A stretch of DNA of 64,000 nucleotides, from NCBI GenBank assembly GCA_023634235.1, contig JAMKCF010000016.1, positions 10,352,866 through 10,416,865 of the forward strand. Direction: 5' to 3'. The notes under the pieces are model-generated. The model did no database searches, was not told the DNA's origin, and saw only the letters and a program-made list of their open reading frames with translations. Position numbers and translations under genes: made by a program. Shown piece by piece: positions 54,801 through 64,000 of this stretch. Source of the DNA: Pisaster brevispinus (taxonomy: Eukaryota; Echinodermata; Asteroidea; Forcipulatida; Asteriidae). Within the stretch, counting starts at the first letter, position 1; each line of letters begins with the position of its first letter.

Positions 54801-57800
54801 GGGGTGGTTTCAGGTGTGGTTGCGAAAGAGGATATGAGCTGCGAGGTACACGGCAATGCAGAGGTAATGCAGGAGGAAAAGCTAGGTCCAGTACTTGCTT
54901 CATTAGTACATGCTAATTTCGTACTTGAGAATAAATAACAGTTTTTGGTTTACCAGTGCACCGATGTGTGCTACGCACTGTATACTCTGTAATTTCCCGA
55001 TTCCAGTGACGTTCTTCAATTAATTTAACAACATATATTATTGATGCAGTACCCGCAGCTAGAATACAGGAATCCAACCAAAAGGGCCCATTGTACAAAT
55101 GAAGAAAAAGGGGAAAAACTAATACAAAACAATTAATTGCCTGACGTTTCGAACCTAGCAGAGTCTTTCTCAAAAGCTACCCCCCAAAAAAAAAAAAAAA
55201 AAAAAACCCAAAACCAAACAATAACAATAAAATCAAGAAAAATTACCTCCAATTTTAGATGAATGTGAGGTAAATACACAAGTGCTGGGATCGTGAAAAT
55301 AGAGACCGAGGTTGTATCACCCCAGCTAACTCCTAAAAATGTTTTTAAAGGTGTAACCAACGTGAAAACGACATGTGACGTTATTTATAAAATGAGATGA
55401 GCAAGTCATACGTATTTCAAACATAATGTTTACCCCTCGGTGAATAACCAAGGACAGCAGGACATTTTATTTTGCAAAATAATGTTCTTTATCTCCTGCT
55501 TGGTCGACCCAATCTTTCCACTTTTTGTATACGCATTGATACCCCACAGACATAGACGAGTGTGAACGTGGAGAGGATGACTGCGATCAAGTCTGTACAA
55601 ATGGTAACGGCACATTTACATGTTCGTGTTTCGAAGGCTATGAACTTGGCATGGACGGAAAAACATGTTTTGGTAAGTAAATATCTCCATTTTTGGCACG
55701 CTGGGCTAAAAAAGTGACGGCCGCGCGTCCTCTATACTGTGGACGCCCTCTATGGATGTAAGCTGTGGCTAATTGAGTATGAATACCACGTGACAAGCAT
55801 GTACGTCAAAACTATCCATATCAACCAGTGAGAAATTTGTCATAGAGCTCATTTCAAAATGGATGCGCACTCGAACTGACTCAGATACGCACAGAGAACC
55901 CACACGGCATATCGTCTAAGTTCATTTTCTGTTATATATAATGGTTAACGTCGAAACCTAAACCGGTAGGCAGGAGATTCTGTCCCCCGGACGCGATATT
56001 TTTTTTCCAGCTCAGTTGCGGCAGAACCAACAGAGGGCGCTGTTACCGAGGGATTTCATCATGAAAGAGATATGAATAATGCATGTCATAGGTTATAAAT
56101 AATAAAAGCGCTCTCTTTTGAATCCTCCTCCTCCACCCCATGTTAAATTCACATTATAGGGGACAGAATCTCCAGGGACAGATTTCCATAGGACACCGGG
56201 AGTGTTTATCAAGCACGATTCTAAAAATGCGGAGGTGCACCACAGCAGATCTGGTCCGAACCCCTGGGCTTGTCTAGCGACTTAAGAGCAGATTTCCGCG
56301 CAAAGTCCCGCCATGATTTTGGGCCCTGTTCTTAAAGTTATCACGCAGAAAAATTGACCAAATCAGCGAAAGTTTGAGGGGAAAACACTTGACCATAATT
56401 ACTTTGTACTCCAGATGGGACATTGAGCCATAGGTCCCGTAAACTAGGGATGGTCGTGCGTGTACCCAGATTACTTATCGTGGAAACTTTGGGGTTAATA
56501 ACCCCGTTGTTCCTGGTTCACAAAGCAAGTATACCCTCAGGCTTGCGAGCTACAGAGATTAAATTCAACTTTGAGGCATCCAAGGTTTAATAATAGAAAT
56601 ATATACCAACAGTAATAGTAGTAAAAAAAACTGACGATATATCATAAAGTAACGAACTATATCTCCTGTCCATTCGAATATATATTTGTATAAAAGTGAC
56701 GCTTTTAGACGTTCGTGTAATAGTTTTGCCGTACAGATGGCTAACATGTAGACGTCATAAATATTACAATCCCCAGTTTTCCTCTCCCCCCTTCCTGTGA
56801 TTGACCTTTTCTCCTGGTTTTCATTTTCTGGATATTTCTTGTTTCTCAAGACCTCGACGAGTGTACGGTGCAGCCCATCTCTGCTCGCTGGTGTGACCAC
56901 ATGTGCATCAATACCATCGGTAGCTACAGATGCGAATGCAACTCTGGATATCTCCTGGCCTCTGATCGGCATACTTGCACTGGTAGGTGTCAAAAATGTC
57001 TCTTAAAATACGCCAAACAGATAGCCCTGGGTGGTTCACTTCTATAACAAGAATACGATTTTAAAATGTTCCGGTTCCGTTTATTGTTTTGCATGTCCGG
57101 CAAGCCTGTAAAACTTTGCAGCTTTACTGTTTTCCTTGTTTAACCATGGTGTGGTCTTCACTCTTTCCCCTGACGTCATGACCACACTAATCTTTAGTGC
57201 ACCATTTTGGGAGTCAATGTGTCTGAGTGTAGTACATTTTGTTTGATGATCGTAATTTTAACGGAACTCTTTTTTAACACCCAGCAATAAGAGTAACTTA
57301 AAATCGCAAAGATATTAACACGGGACCATATAACAACAAGCGTTTAATTTTAACCGAAGACAGCCATTACAAACAAAGGCAAGGCGTCAACCCTGTCTTT
57401 TAATTCAAACTCATCACTTAGGTAAAAACTAATTCTTTAACCCACCTTTTGATATTATTTTGAGCGAACTATACTTCGGCGCCGTCGATAATTCACGAGT
57501 TGTGGAGTGTCGTGGCCGAGCAGTTTAAGACCATCGGACTCCAGCTCTTGTGTTTCTTATCAGTAGAGTGTGGGTTCGAGTCCCGGTCGTGGCACTTAAG
57601 TCATTGAGCAAGATACTTTATCATAATTGCTTTGTTCTTTAGATTCTTCAGATTCTCCAGCAGAATACTTATCGTGGTAGAAACGGGGTTAATCCCGGAG
57701 TTTCTGGTTCTTACAGCAATCACCACTGTTTATACATTTCCTCATGCTGGAGAGCTGATGTGAGGCATTATTGGTTTCATCACCAGAAATATATGCTCAA

Positions 57801-60800
57801 AATAATTTCTCCTTGAAATGAAATAAATATGAATGCTTAACCTTGTCGCCACTATACAGATGTTGACGAATGCTCGATGACTCGCACAAATAAATGTCAC
57901 CAGATTTGCCACAATACTCGCGGTAGCTTCAGATGTGGTTGTTTCGAAGGTTACGATTTGAATCCCAACGGATTCGAGTGTAGCGGTATGTTTTTATCCC
58001 TTTCTTATTCTATTTGTGGGTCATTCTGTCCCGGAATTTGCGTTAAAATGACCCAAAAAAGAGTCAAAATTACCCAGAATCTTGATTGAAAACCCGTTTT
58101 TTAACCACTTTCCGGGTCAGCCTGACCTGGAAATGGATTATAGGCTCCTGGGGACCCGGAAAGTTTTAGTAAGAGCATATTCTGGATTAGTCTATTTCCA
58201 AGATATCATGCTTGGTTAGAGTTGATTTATTTAAATTGATTAGATATTATTTTAAATCTGAAAGCTAAAGTGTAAAATCAAAGTTCATACAAGTGCCGAT
58301 CAGCTTGGGACATTTCCGTACGTAATTCTTTTCAGAGTAGATGAAGAACCTGACAGCTCCCCGTTGCCACATTCCGACAAGGCCCGGGATGAACTTCCTG
58401 TCTGAAAAAAACCCAACCAACAAAACAAACAAACAAACAAACTACCCCCAAAAGTTCTATGATATTTTCACAGCTGATTGTTTGGATCGTCCTAACATAG
58501 AGGGCGGAAACGCTCACTAAAACAACTTGTTAAAAACAGAAAGCATGGACCATGTAAAACCTTTGTTTACAAAAAAAGCGAACGACCTTGAACATTTCAG
58601 GCCCCTTTTGGCAGACAAGATAGTACATTAATCATAAGGAAATGATTACATATTTTGTTTTAAATTTTCCACATGAATTCAATATTTACAAAAGAATAAT
58701 AGTTGCATAAGTTTTTAGATTTGTCCCCTTTTTCCATACCAAAAGTTGATATAAAAACAAGACAGCGATAAGTTGTGTACAAATCGGGCCAGCAAGAAGT
58801 CCAGGGTCTGTGGCTCTCTTGTGAACAATTGTGATAACACAGGTCACATGGCCTGTTCTTGGGAGAGACATTTAAGCTTGTATTCCTATCTTATAAGTTT
58901 TAAGTTGTACGGTTAATTATATTTAAGGGGAAAACATGGCATGATTTGAAAAAATGATATGCCGAACAGTCCTGTATCAAACCTTTAAGAAATGGTTGCA
59001 AGTTGAAGCTTGTCTTTGTTTTCTTGCTTTAAAGACCGTAACGAATGCGAAGAGGATGGTATGGTTTGTGAGCAGCTGTGCATGAACCACCGGGGAGGTT
59101 TCAGATGTGGTTGCGAAAGAGGATATGAGCTGCGAGGTACACGGCAATGCAGAGGTAATGCAGGAGGAAAAGCTAGGTCCAGTATTTTTTAAAAAACGTG
59201 CTTCATTAGTACATGCTAATTTCGTACTTGAGAATAAATACTAGTATTTGGTTTACCAGTGCACCAATGTGTGCTAAGCACTCTACACTCTGTAATTTCC
59301 CGATTCCAGTGACATTCTTCAATTAATTTAACATCTATTATTGATGCAGTACCCGCAGCTAGAATACAGGATTCCAACGAAAAGGGCCCATGGTACAAAT
59401 GAAGAAAAAGGGGAAAAACTAATACAAAACAGTTAATTGCCTGACGTTTCGAACCTAGCAGAGTCTTTCTCAAAAGCTACCCCCCAAAAAAACAAAAAAA
59501 AACAAAAACAAAACAATACCAAACAATAACAATAAAATCAAGTAAAATTACTTCCAATTTTAGATGAATGTGAGGTAAATACACAAGTGCTGGGCTCGTG
59601 AAAAGAGAGACCGAGGTTGTATCACCCCGGCTAACTCCTAAACACGTTTTAAAGGTGTAACCAACGTGAAAACGACATGTGACGTTATTTATAAAATAAG
59701 ATGAGCAAGACCTATGTATTTCAAACATAATGTTTACCCCTCGGTGAATAACCAAGGACAGCAGGAAATTTTTATTTTGCAAAATAATGTTCTTTATCTC
59801 CTGCTTGGTCGACCCAATCTTTCCACTTTTTATAATACGCATTGATACCCCACAGACATAGACGAGTGTGAACGTGGAGAGGATGACTGCGATCAAGTCT
59901 GTACAAATGGTAACGGCACATTTACATGTTCGTGTTTCGAAGGCTATGAACTTGGCATGAACGGAAAAACATGTTTTGGTAAGTAAATATCTCCATTTTT
60001 GGCACGCTGGGCTAACAAAAGTGACGGCCGCGCGTCCTCTATACTGTGGACGCCCTTTATGGATGTAAGCTGTGGCTAATTGAGTATGAATACCACGTGA
60101 CAAGCATGTACGTCTAAACTATCCATATCAACCAGTGAGAAATTTGTCGTAGAGCTCATTTCAAAATGGATGCGCAATCGAATTGACTCAGATACGCACA
60201 GAGAACCCACACGGCATATCTTCTAAGTTCATTTTCTGTTATATATAATAGTTAACGTCGAAACCTTAACCGGTGTGGCAGGAGATTCTGTCTCCCGGAC
60301 GCGATATTTTTTTTCCAGCTCAGTTGCGGCAGAACCAACAGAGGGCGCTGTTACCGAGGGATTTCATCATGAAAGAGATATGAATAATGCATGTCATAGG
60401 TTATGAATAATAAAAGCGCTCTCTTTTGAATCCTCCTCCTCCACCCCATGTTAAATTCACATTATAGGGGACAGAATCTCCAGGGACAGGTTTCCATAGG
60501 ACACCGGCAGCGTTTATCAAGCACGATTCTAAAAATGCGGAGGTGCACCACAGCAGATCTGGTCCGAACCCCTGGGCTTGTCTGGCGACTTAAGAGCAGA
60601 TTTCCGCGCAAAGTCCCGCCATGAGTTTGGGCCCTGTTCTTAAAGTTATCACGCAGAAAAATTGACCAAAACAGCGAAAGTTTGAGGGGAGCTGCCTGAC
60701 ATTACATCCCAATTGATATTTTTCGTTCGCAGATATCGATGAGTGCGCACCTAGGCCCCCTACAACCATGAACTGTCACATGATACAAATCTGCCGAAAG

Positions 60801-63800
60801 GTCGAAACAGAACAGAGGTTGAAATGCTATTATATCGACGGCAGTTATAGTAAGCTTCAGTTGGGGCCTACAGGTACGTTTTGATCAACCTCTTTCTCAC
60901 ACGTTGACGACGAAGCATTTTAGTGAATAATTAACGTTAGTTTAAAAACAACTACAATAACAACAGTGTACAAGCCTAACCGGCTTGTACACTGTTGTTG
61001 TTGTGGACAAACACATATTTCTACTCAGAAGAAAAAACATGAGCTAGAAGAGTGGCGCAGTGCTCTGTGCCCACTCCCAAAAAACATGGACCAACCAATA
61101 ATATTGCCTGCTGTGTACTGTGAGAACCATATTCATAGAAATTGCACATTGCACCAGCTCACAGAAACCGCAGGTAGCTAGCGGGACATGTGCTTTACTT
61201 ACGGGCAGCATTGTTTAGGAAATAGAAAGTCTGCTATTAATTGCCGTTCCGTAAGCAAAACAAATCTGCTCACAGGTGTTTATGAAAGTGGGCACAGATT
61301 TATGACAAATATTTTTTTCCAATTTTACTTATACTGGTTTGGTTGTGTATTTTTGTCTGTCTAGGTGCTCTGCTTAGCGTAAACTGTACCGAGCTGCTAA
61401 TCTGTAGTCAGGTAGATGCTCAGTTTACGTGTGCTTGTGTGGCAGAGGAGGGTCATGCTCTGAGTGAGGTCACCAACTTTGGTAATACAACATAATACGT
61501 GCTTTAATTCCATTATTTACACCGAAATAACCTTTAATTTTTGGAAGTGTTCACACACATGTATTGTTTGATGGCTAAAGGCCAACCAGTCCGCTTGACG
61601 TTTGGTGAGCAAAGAATATACGAAAGAACATTGAGGGTTGGTGTACGTTGGTTAGTGACGACCAGAGATAATGCGGTTGGTACCCGCTGTGTCACTTCGC
61701 TAGTGGATTGATTCGATGTTCTTGAGAAAATACCATAATTTTGGGGGTGTTTTCTCAGCAAGTGGTCACTGTAGTCTGCTGAAACTTTCACATGTGGCTT
61801 TAATTGTATCTTTTATGAAAATTATACCTACAAATCAACATTACGTTGACAAAAACCTATCTGTGACCCCACCTTCAAGGTTTTGATCGCAAATTTTCCC
61901 TGCAGTTATCTTGAGTTAACTTTTTAACGTTCATTTTCTTTTCAAGGAAACTGTAATAATGCTGATCCATCAAACCGCACAATATTGTACGCGTGTCGCA
62001 ACTCTACCGGAACACTTAACTGCAAATGTGTGGAAGGGTACCAACTATCAATCGACAACACATTCTGCCGGGGTAAGATAGATTTTGGGGGTTAAGGGTC
62101 AACAATCCAGTCATAGAATACTGAGAGCCTCAACAGTAATACTTTCATTGTATGACCATTATGTTTTATTTATTTGTTTAAACATTTTTGGGTTTATGAA
62201 AGTTCGCTAAAAGAAGGCTAAAAGCTACAAAAAGAAAAATATTAAAGATGACAGTCTCATGGGAGTTGAAGTTAGGAATTGATAGGCTCCTCAAAACAGT
62301 CTAACTTATAGATTGTAGAATGAATGGAAAAATGCGCCAAGCAAGGAGTTCCACGCAGAATAAAGCTGTTGGAATGGTTCTTTGCTTTACATCTCAGCAA
62401 AGAAAGAGTGTCAAAGGGTGAGAAGAAGCAGAAAGCCTTGTTACACGCTCAAACACTATAAGGAGGAATAGGTCGGACACACTGGTAGCACATTTACCAT
62501 GAGAGTAGTAGAAAAGACAGAGGCTGGCTACAAACCTTTTGTGGGAAAGAAGCTGTAGCGTTGATCCCAACCCTTTATCAACAATATTTACAATCATATT
62601 CTGTTCTCTATCACGGTTGCCATGATACCCTGCTCGCAATTTTATAACTCGTAACGATTATCATTTTTTTCTTTAATGGGTTTGATTGCCTTAGTTTGTG
62701 TTTTCCGAAGTTAAAACAAGTGCCATTTCCCTGAATTGACGCCATAGCTACCTTAAAAGTTCCTTAAAAATGTTTTGTATTTAGGTGAGGATCTGCATGA
62801 CTGCAACTCGATGCAAAATTGTAAGAACACGGAAGGTGGCTTTGAGTGTCCATGCAAAGCTGGATATATCAACAACACGGAGACCGGGGAATGTGATGGT
62901 AAGTATCATGGGACACGGCACGGAAACGGTTTGTGAGGAATAATGGAGAAAACATTAAGACACAATAAAGAGCGCCACCAAGTGTACGTTCTGGAGAGGA
63001 CATTATCAAAACAAGTAGAGCAGGCATGTACGCAAGTGCAATGGCTGCAGAAATTCCTACTGCGGGGAGCACTTGAAAGCTTTGCAATGTTAAATTACCG
63101 GTAACCCACATTAATGAGCAAAAATCTAACACATGAAATTGATCAATATTTGATCATATACTATTTCCCTTTAAATAACTTCGAAAGGGGTGTTAACCAG
63201 TTTCAAAAATGAAATGCCCTTAGCAACAGCCCTAGTAACAGCCGGAGCCGCAGCCCGAGCCGCAAACATTTGAACACCTTAAGTCTCTACCGAAACAAGA
63301 AATTTAAATCTTTCTAGACCATACAGTCTCTTTACAAACAAACACAAATATTTTTAAAGAGAGTCGTTAAGTTTGTTTTCCACATTTCAACTAGTTAGTT
63401 GGAAACATTAAAGGAAAGAAAAATAATAGTGACCGGAAAAGAAAATGAAATTTTATTCGTTAATACCTGCTCATGCTAAGCGTAGCAGGGTATACGTTTG
63501 GTAATTACTCAAACAAAAATTTACCATAAAACCTCACTTGGTAATAAGCACTGGAAAGCTGTCGATATTATAAATCATTGTTAGAAACGACAACCTTTGA
63601 AGTAATGTAGTTTTTGAGAAAGAGGTTATTATCACCCAAAATTCAGAGGTCAAGGCGAAAACGCAACATGTGACGGTATAAGCCCTTAGTTCACAGTTAT
63701 TTTGTTACACAAATCTGATTACAAAAATCGGATAGCATTTTGAAAAGCATATCGGGAATCCCAAGTCTCTTCGCCAGTGATTATTTGCTCAAAAATGTAA

Positions 63801-63999
63801 ATGTTAAGTGTGGATTCCCAGCAAAACGTTCTGTAGATTAAAGCCAAATCTTTGAGCAGGTCTTTTCGGCAGCCCTGATTCACATACAATATTTGTAAAT
63901 AATTTGTGCTCGTAAATGAAGAAAAAAATATTACACAAATTTGTATTAAATTTACTGATATTTTCATGTTGGTTTTGAGGCATTGCATGGTCAGGTATC
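42795..63999 (+). CDS. Gene 2: secreted or membrane EMI-EGF protein with triplicated cbEGF cassette (3' incomplete)
   Basis: A paralogue of gene 1 in the same orientation. Twenty exons from 42795 to 62898 join in frame to about 798 residues: signal peptide, EMI, short EGF, twelve cbEGF modules (a four-exon cassette three times), a degenerate EGF, a truncated EGF and two EGF-like modules. The SRCR exon of gene 1 is absent. No membrane exon is visible before the window ends, so it is undecided whether the protein is secreted or anchored. Exons matching gene 1 22178, 22612 and most of 22987 are missing, and only a fragment remains at 63643. Exon lengths and phases otherwise copy gene 1 almost exactly. 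Confidence 0.85.
43155..43274 (+). CDS. Gene 2 exon: EMI domain, first half
   Basis: 120 nt, phase 2-2, after AAAACAG and before GTGGGC. It encodes NECSK, a Tyr/Thr-rich stretch and CGPFDWLRC, matching gene 1 6456-6575 in length, phase and cysteine positions. Confidence 0.83.
43639..43739 (+). CDS. Gene 2 exon: EMI domain, second half
   Basis: 101 nt, phase 2 to 1, after TTCTTAAG and before GTAAGT. It ends with PECCSGW and DHCST. The CCxGW motif closes the EMI domain. Counterpart of gene 1 7342-7442. Confidence 0.88.
43831..44165 (+). mobile_element. tRNA-headed SINE, best-preserved copy
   Basis: Head GTCTTGGCCGAGCGGATTGG with GTGGGTTCGAGTCCCGGTCG, body with GGACGTAAAGTCGTAGGTCC and AATGCACGTAAAAGAACCCA, ending in an (ATT)n tail near 44159. 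Class II tRNA-like (Leu/Ser type) head. In the intron between EMI and EGF of gene 2. Confidence 0.82.
44505..44597 (+). CDS. Gene 2 exon: short EGF module
   Basis: 93 nt, phase 1-1, after TCTCTTTAG and before GTACTT. It encodes [11 protein letters not shown] and [17 protein letters not shown]. Nearly identical to gene 1 8061-8153. Confidence 0.92.
44966..45292 (+). mobile_element. tRNA-headed SINE containing the cassette breakpoint
   Basis: Full-length copy with head GTGACTGAGCGGTTAGGAGC. The left boundary of the triplicated unit falls at 45071 inside its body; the copies at 52103 and 56381 therefore start with headless SINE sequence. Confidence 0.8.
45536..45667 (+). CDS. Gene 2 exon: cbEGF 1, cassette copy 1
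   Basis: 132 nt, phase 1-1. It begins DLNEC and has [20 protein letters not shown] and SDRHTC. It differs from the later copies by R for W in SARxCDH and by N for D in the calcium start. Confidence 0.92.
46177..46475 (+). mobile_element. tRNA-headed SINE, cassette copy 1
   Basis: GTGTCGTGGCCGAGCGGTTT with B-box GGGTTCGAGTCCCGG, in the intron before cbEGF 2. Confidence 0.78.
46535..46660 (+). CDS. Gene 2 exon: cbEGF 2, cassette copy 1
   Basis: 126 nt, phase 1-1. It begins DVDEC and has [22 protein letters not shown]. The CSRGYDLH here is CFEGYDLN in copies 2 and 3, so copy 1 is the diverged one. Confidence 0.92.
47699..47818 (+). CDS. Gene 2 exon: cbEGF 3, cassette copy 1
   Basis: 120 nt, phase 1-1, after TTTAAAG. 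It begins DRNEC and has [17 protein letters not shown] and GTRQC. Confidence 0.92.
48286..48570 (+). repeat. Tandem repeat of about 127 bp inside element B
   Basis: Two full units and a partial third, each starting CCAAGTTCAATCTTCAA and carrying ATAACTGAAAAGA, GGTCCCACTTC and AACATGGGGTCACG. Confidence 0.8.
49660..49765 (+). repeat. Tandem 20-bp repeat inside element B
   Basis: About five imperfect units of GAATTATGAATTCGAAAC. Confidence 0.8.
51272..51394 (+). CDS. Gene 2 exon: cbEGF 4, cassette copy 1
   Basis: 123 nt, phase 1-1, after ACCCCACAG. It begins DIDEC and has [15 protein letters not shown] and DGKTC. It is separated from cbEGF 3 by a 3.45-kb intron enlarged by the Helentron-like insertion at 48217-50967. 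Confidence 0.92.
52103..52315 (+). mobile_element. Headless SINE at first cassette seam
   Basis: Body of the SINE at 44966 from AAAACACTTGACC onward; the tRNA-like head is absent because the duplication junction cut it off. Confidence 0.8.
52577..52708 (+). CDS. Gene 2 exon: cbEGF 1, cassette copy 2
   Basis: 132 nt, phase 1-1. It begins DLDEC and has RWCDHMCIN and [11 protein letters not shown]. The R in CECRSGY is unique to this copy; copies 1 and 3 have N. Confidence 0.92.
53221..53515 (+). mobile_element. tRNA-headed SINE, cassette copy 2
   Basis: Same SINE as 46177, copied with the cassette. Confidence 0.78.
53579..53704 (+). CDS. Gene 2 exon: cbEGF 2, cassette copy 2
   Basis: 126 nt, phase 1-1. 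[27 protein letters not shown]. Protein identical to copy 3 at 57860. Confidence 0.92.
54744..54863 (+). CDS. Gene 2 exon: cbEGF 3, cassette copy 2
   Basis: 120 nt, phase 1-1. [24 protein letters not shown]. Differs from copy 1 by one residue (R for Q in GYELxGT). Confidence 0.92.
55550..55672 (+). CDS. Gene 2 exon: cbEGF 4, cassette copy 2
   Basis: 123 nt, phase 1-1. [26 protein letters not shown]. Here only an intron of about 0.69 kb separates it from cbEGF 3, because the Helentron-like insertion is absent. Confidence 0.92.
56381..56590 (+). mobile_element. Headless SINE at second cassette seam
   Basis: Same truncated SINE as at 52103, with the same left edge. Confidence 0.8.
56851..56982 (+). 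CDS. Gene 2 exon: cbEGF 1, cassette copy 3
   Basis: 132 nt, phase 1-1. [25 protein letters not shown]. It combines the W of copy 2 with the N of copy 1. Confidence 0.92.
57501..57795 (+). mobile_element. tRNA-headed SINE, cassette copy 3
   Basis: Same SINE as 46177, copied with the cassette. Confidence 0.78.
57860..57985 (+). CDS. Gene 2 exon: cbEGF 2, cassette copy 3
   Basis: 126 nt, phase 1-1. The encoded module is identical to that of copy 2. Confidence 0.92.
59035..59154 (+). CDS. Gene 2 exon: cbEGF 3, cassette copy 3
   Basis: 120 nt, phase 1-1. Same as copy 2 except V for A before CEQLC. Confidence 0.92.
59856..59978 (+). CDS. Gene 2 exon: cbEGF 4, cassette copy 3
   Basis: 123 nt, phase 1-1. 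Same as copy 2 except N for D in MNGKTC, the residue gene 1 also has. Confidence 0.92.
60733..60873 (+). CDS. Gene 2 exon: degenerate EGF-like module
   Basis: 141 nt, phase 1-1, after TTCGCAG and before GTACGT. It begins DIDEC and has MNCHM, QICRK and LKCYY: four cysteines. It is the counterpart of gene 1 13976-14107 with a three-residue longer first loop (APRPPTT). It lies just beyond the triplication boundary at about 60690, so it is single copy. Confidence 0.82.
61365..61481 (+). CDS. Gene 2 exon: truncated EGF-like module
   Basis: 117 nt, phase 1-1, after TCTGTCTAG and before [18 protein letters not shown] and [11 protein letters not shown]; counterpart of gene 1 20279-20404, three codons shorter at its end. 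The preceding intron is only 491 nt, against 6.2 kb in gene 1, and carries no SRCR exon. Confidence 0.82.
61947..62072 (+). CDS. Gene 2 exon: EGF-like module with five cysteines
   Basis: 126 nt, phase 1-1, after TTTTCAAG and before [30 protein letters not shown] and DNTFC. Counterpart of gene 1 20925-21050, lacking the same cysteine. Confidence 0.83.
62785..62898 (+). CDS. Gene 2 exon: EGF-like module
   Basis: 114 nt, phase 1-1, after GTATTTAG and before [26 protein letters not shown] and TETGEC. Counterpart of gene 1 21759-21872. It is the last intact exon visible in the window. Confidence 0.87.
63520..63642 (+). repeat. Dispersed repeat abutting an exon relic in gene 2
   Basis: Matches 3285-3395. 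It ends at CACCCAAAAT and is immediately followed by the exon fragment at 63643. Confidence 0.65.
63643..63678 (+). pseudogene. Exon fragment: tail of the gene 1 exon 22987-23115
   Basis: Thirty-six bases identical to 23083-23118 of gene 1, covering the last codons (GQGENATCD) and the start of the GT donor. Directly upstream is a dispersed repeat (about 63520-63642) instead of the rest of the exon. No acceptor in frame is visible, so this looks like an exon relic left by a deletion or repeat insertion. Confidence 0.75.
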
Positions 64000-64000
64000 A

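Larger units (their letters stand above)
52103..56380 (+). repeat. Tandem cassette, copy 2 (4.28 kb)
   Basis: Direct repeat of 45071-52102 and 56381-60689. It begins with the 3' part of the SINE at the seam TTTGAGGGG/AAAACACTTG and is followed by a second identical seam. Confidence 0.9.
56381..60689 (+). repeat. Tandem cassette, copy 3 (4.31 kb)
   Basis: Third direct repeat. It ends at TTTGAGGGGA and continues into single-copy sequence (GCTGCCTGAC) leading to the exon at 60733. Confidence 0.9.

Overview
This is a stretch of animal nuclear DNA: AT-rich, with small exons, long introns, canonical GT-AG splice sites and dense transposon debris. The repeat mixture (tRNA-headed SINEs, fold-back MITEs, a CR1/L2-like LINE, a PIF/Harbinger remnant, Helitron/Helentron-like elements) and the EGF-rich receptor genes suggest a marine invertebrate deuterostome, most likely an echinoderm such as a sea star. 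That taxonomic call is an inference; no marker gene fixes it.

Two paralogous genes lie head to tail on the + strand. Gene 1 (about 6.46-26.34 kb) is nearly complete; only its signal-peptide exon was not found with confidence. Its exons encode an EMI domain, a short non-calcium EGF module, four calcium-binding-type EGF modules, a degenerate EGF module, one SRCR domain, six more EGF-like modules (several lacking cysteines), one last canonical cbEGF, a transmembrane helix and a cytoplasmic tail of about 117 residues. It therefore reads as a type I single-pass receptor or adhesion protein. Nearly all ectodomain introns are phase 1, so exons are symmetric modules.

Gene 2 (42.79 kb to beyond the window) starts with a clear signal peptide, then EMI and EGF. 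Its four-exon cbEGF cassette is present three times in tandem (45.07-60.69 kb, unit about 4.28 kb), giving twelve cbEGF modules where gene 1 has four. It has no SRCR exon. It is followed to 62.9 kb, where the exons matching gene 1 exons 14-16 are missing and only a 36-bp tail of exon 16 survives at 63.64 kb.

Between the genes (27-42.7 kb) lies a transposon field. It holds Helentron-like elements with terminal hairpins, a segmental duplication of about 30.8-34.9 kb onto 34.9-40.7 kb, a 5'-truncated LINE on the minus strand inserted in the second copy, and a (CCCAA)n array. Another Helentron-like element is at 147-1172, and a fourth (48217-50967) sits in one intron of gene 2 and is absent from the two sister cassettes, which exposes its exact ends. 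The 14.8-17.8 kb part of gene 1 is a nest of inverted repeats containing a broken PIF/Harbinger transposase.

The most notable observations are the EMI-EGF-SRCR-EGF-TM receptor architecture, the recent triplication of a cbEGF cassette with a 2-bp microhomology seam, and the compensatory base changes in the terminal hairpins of the Helentron-like family.
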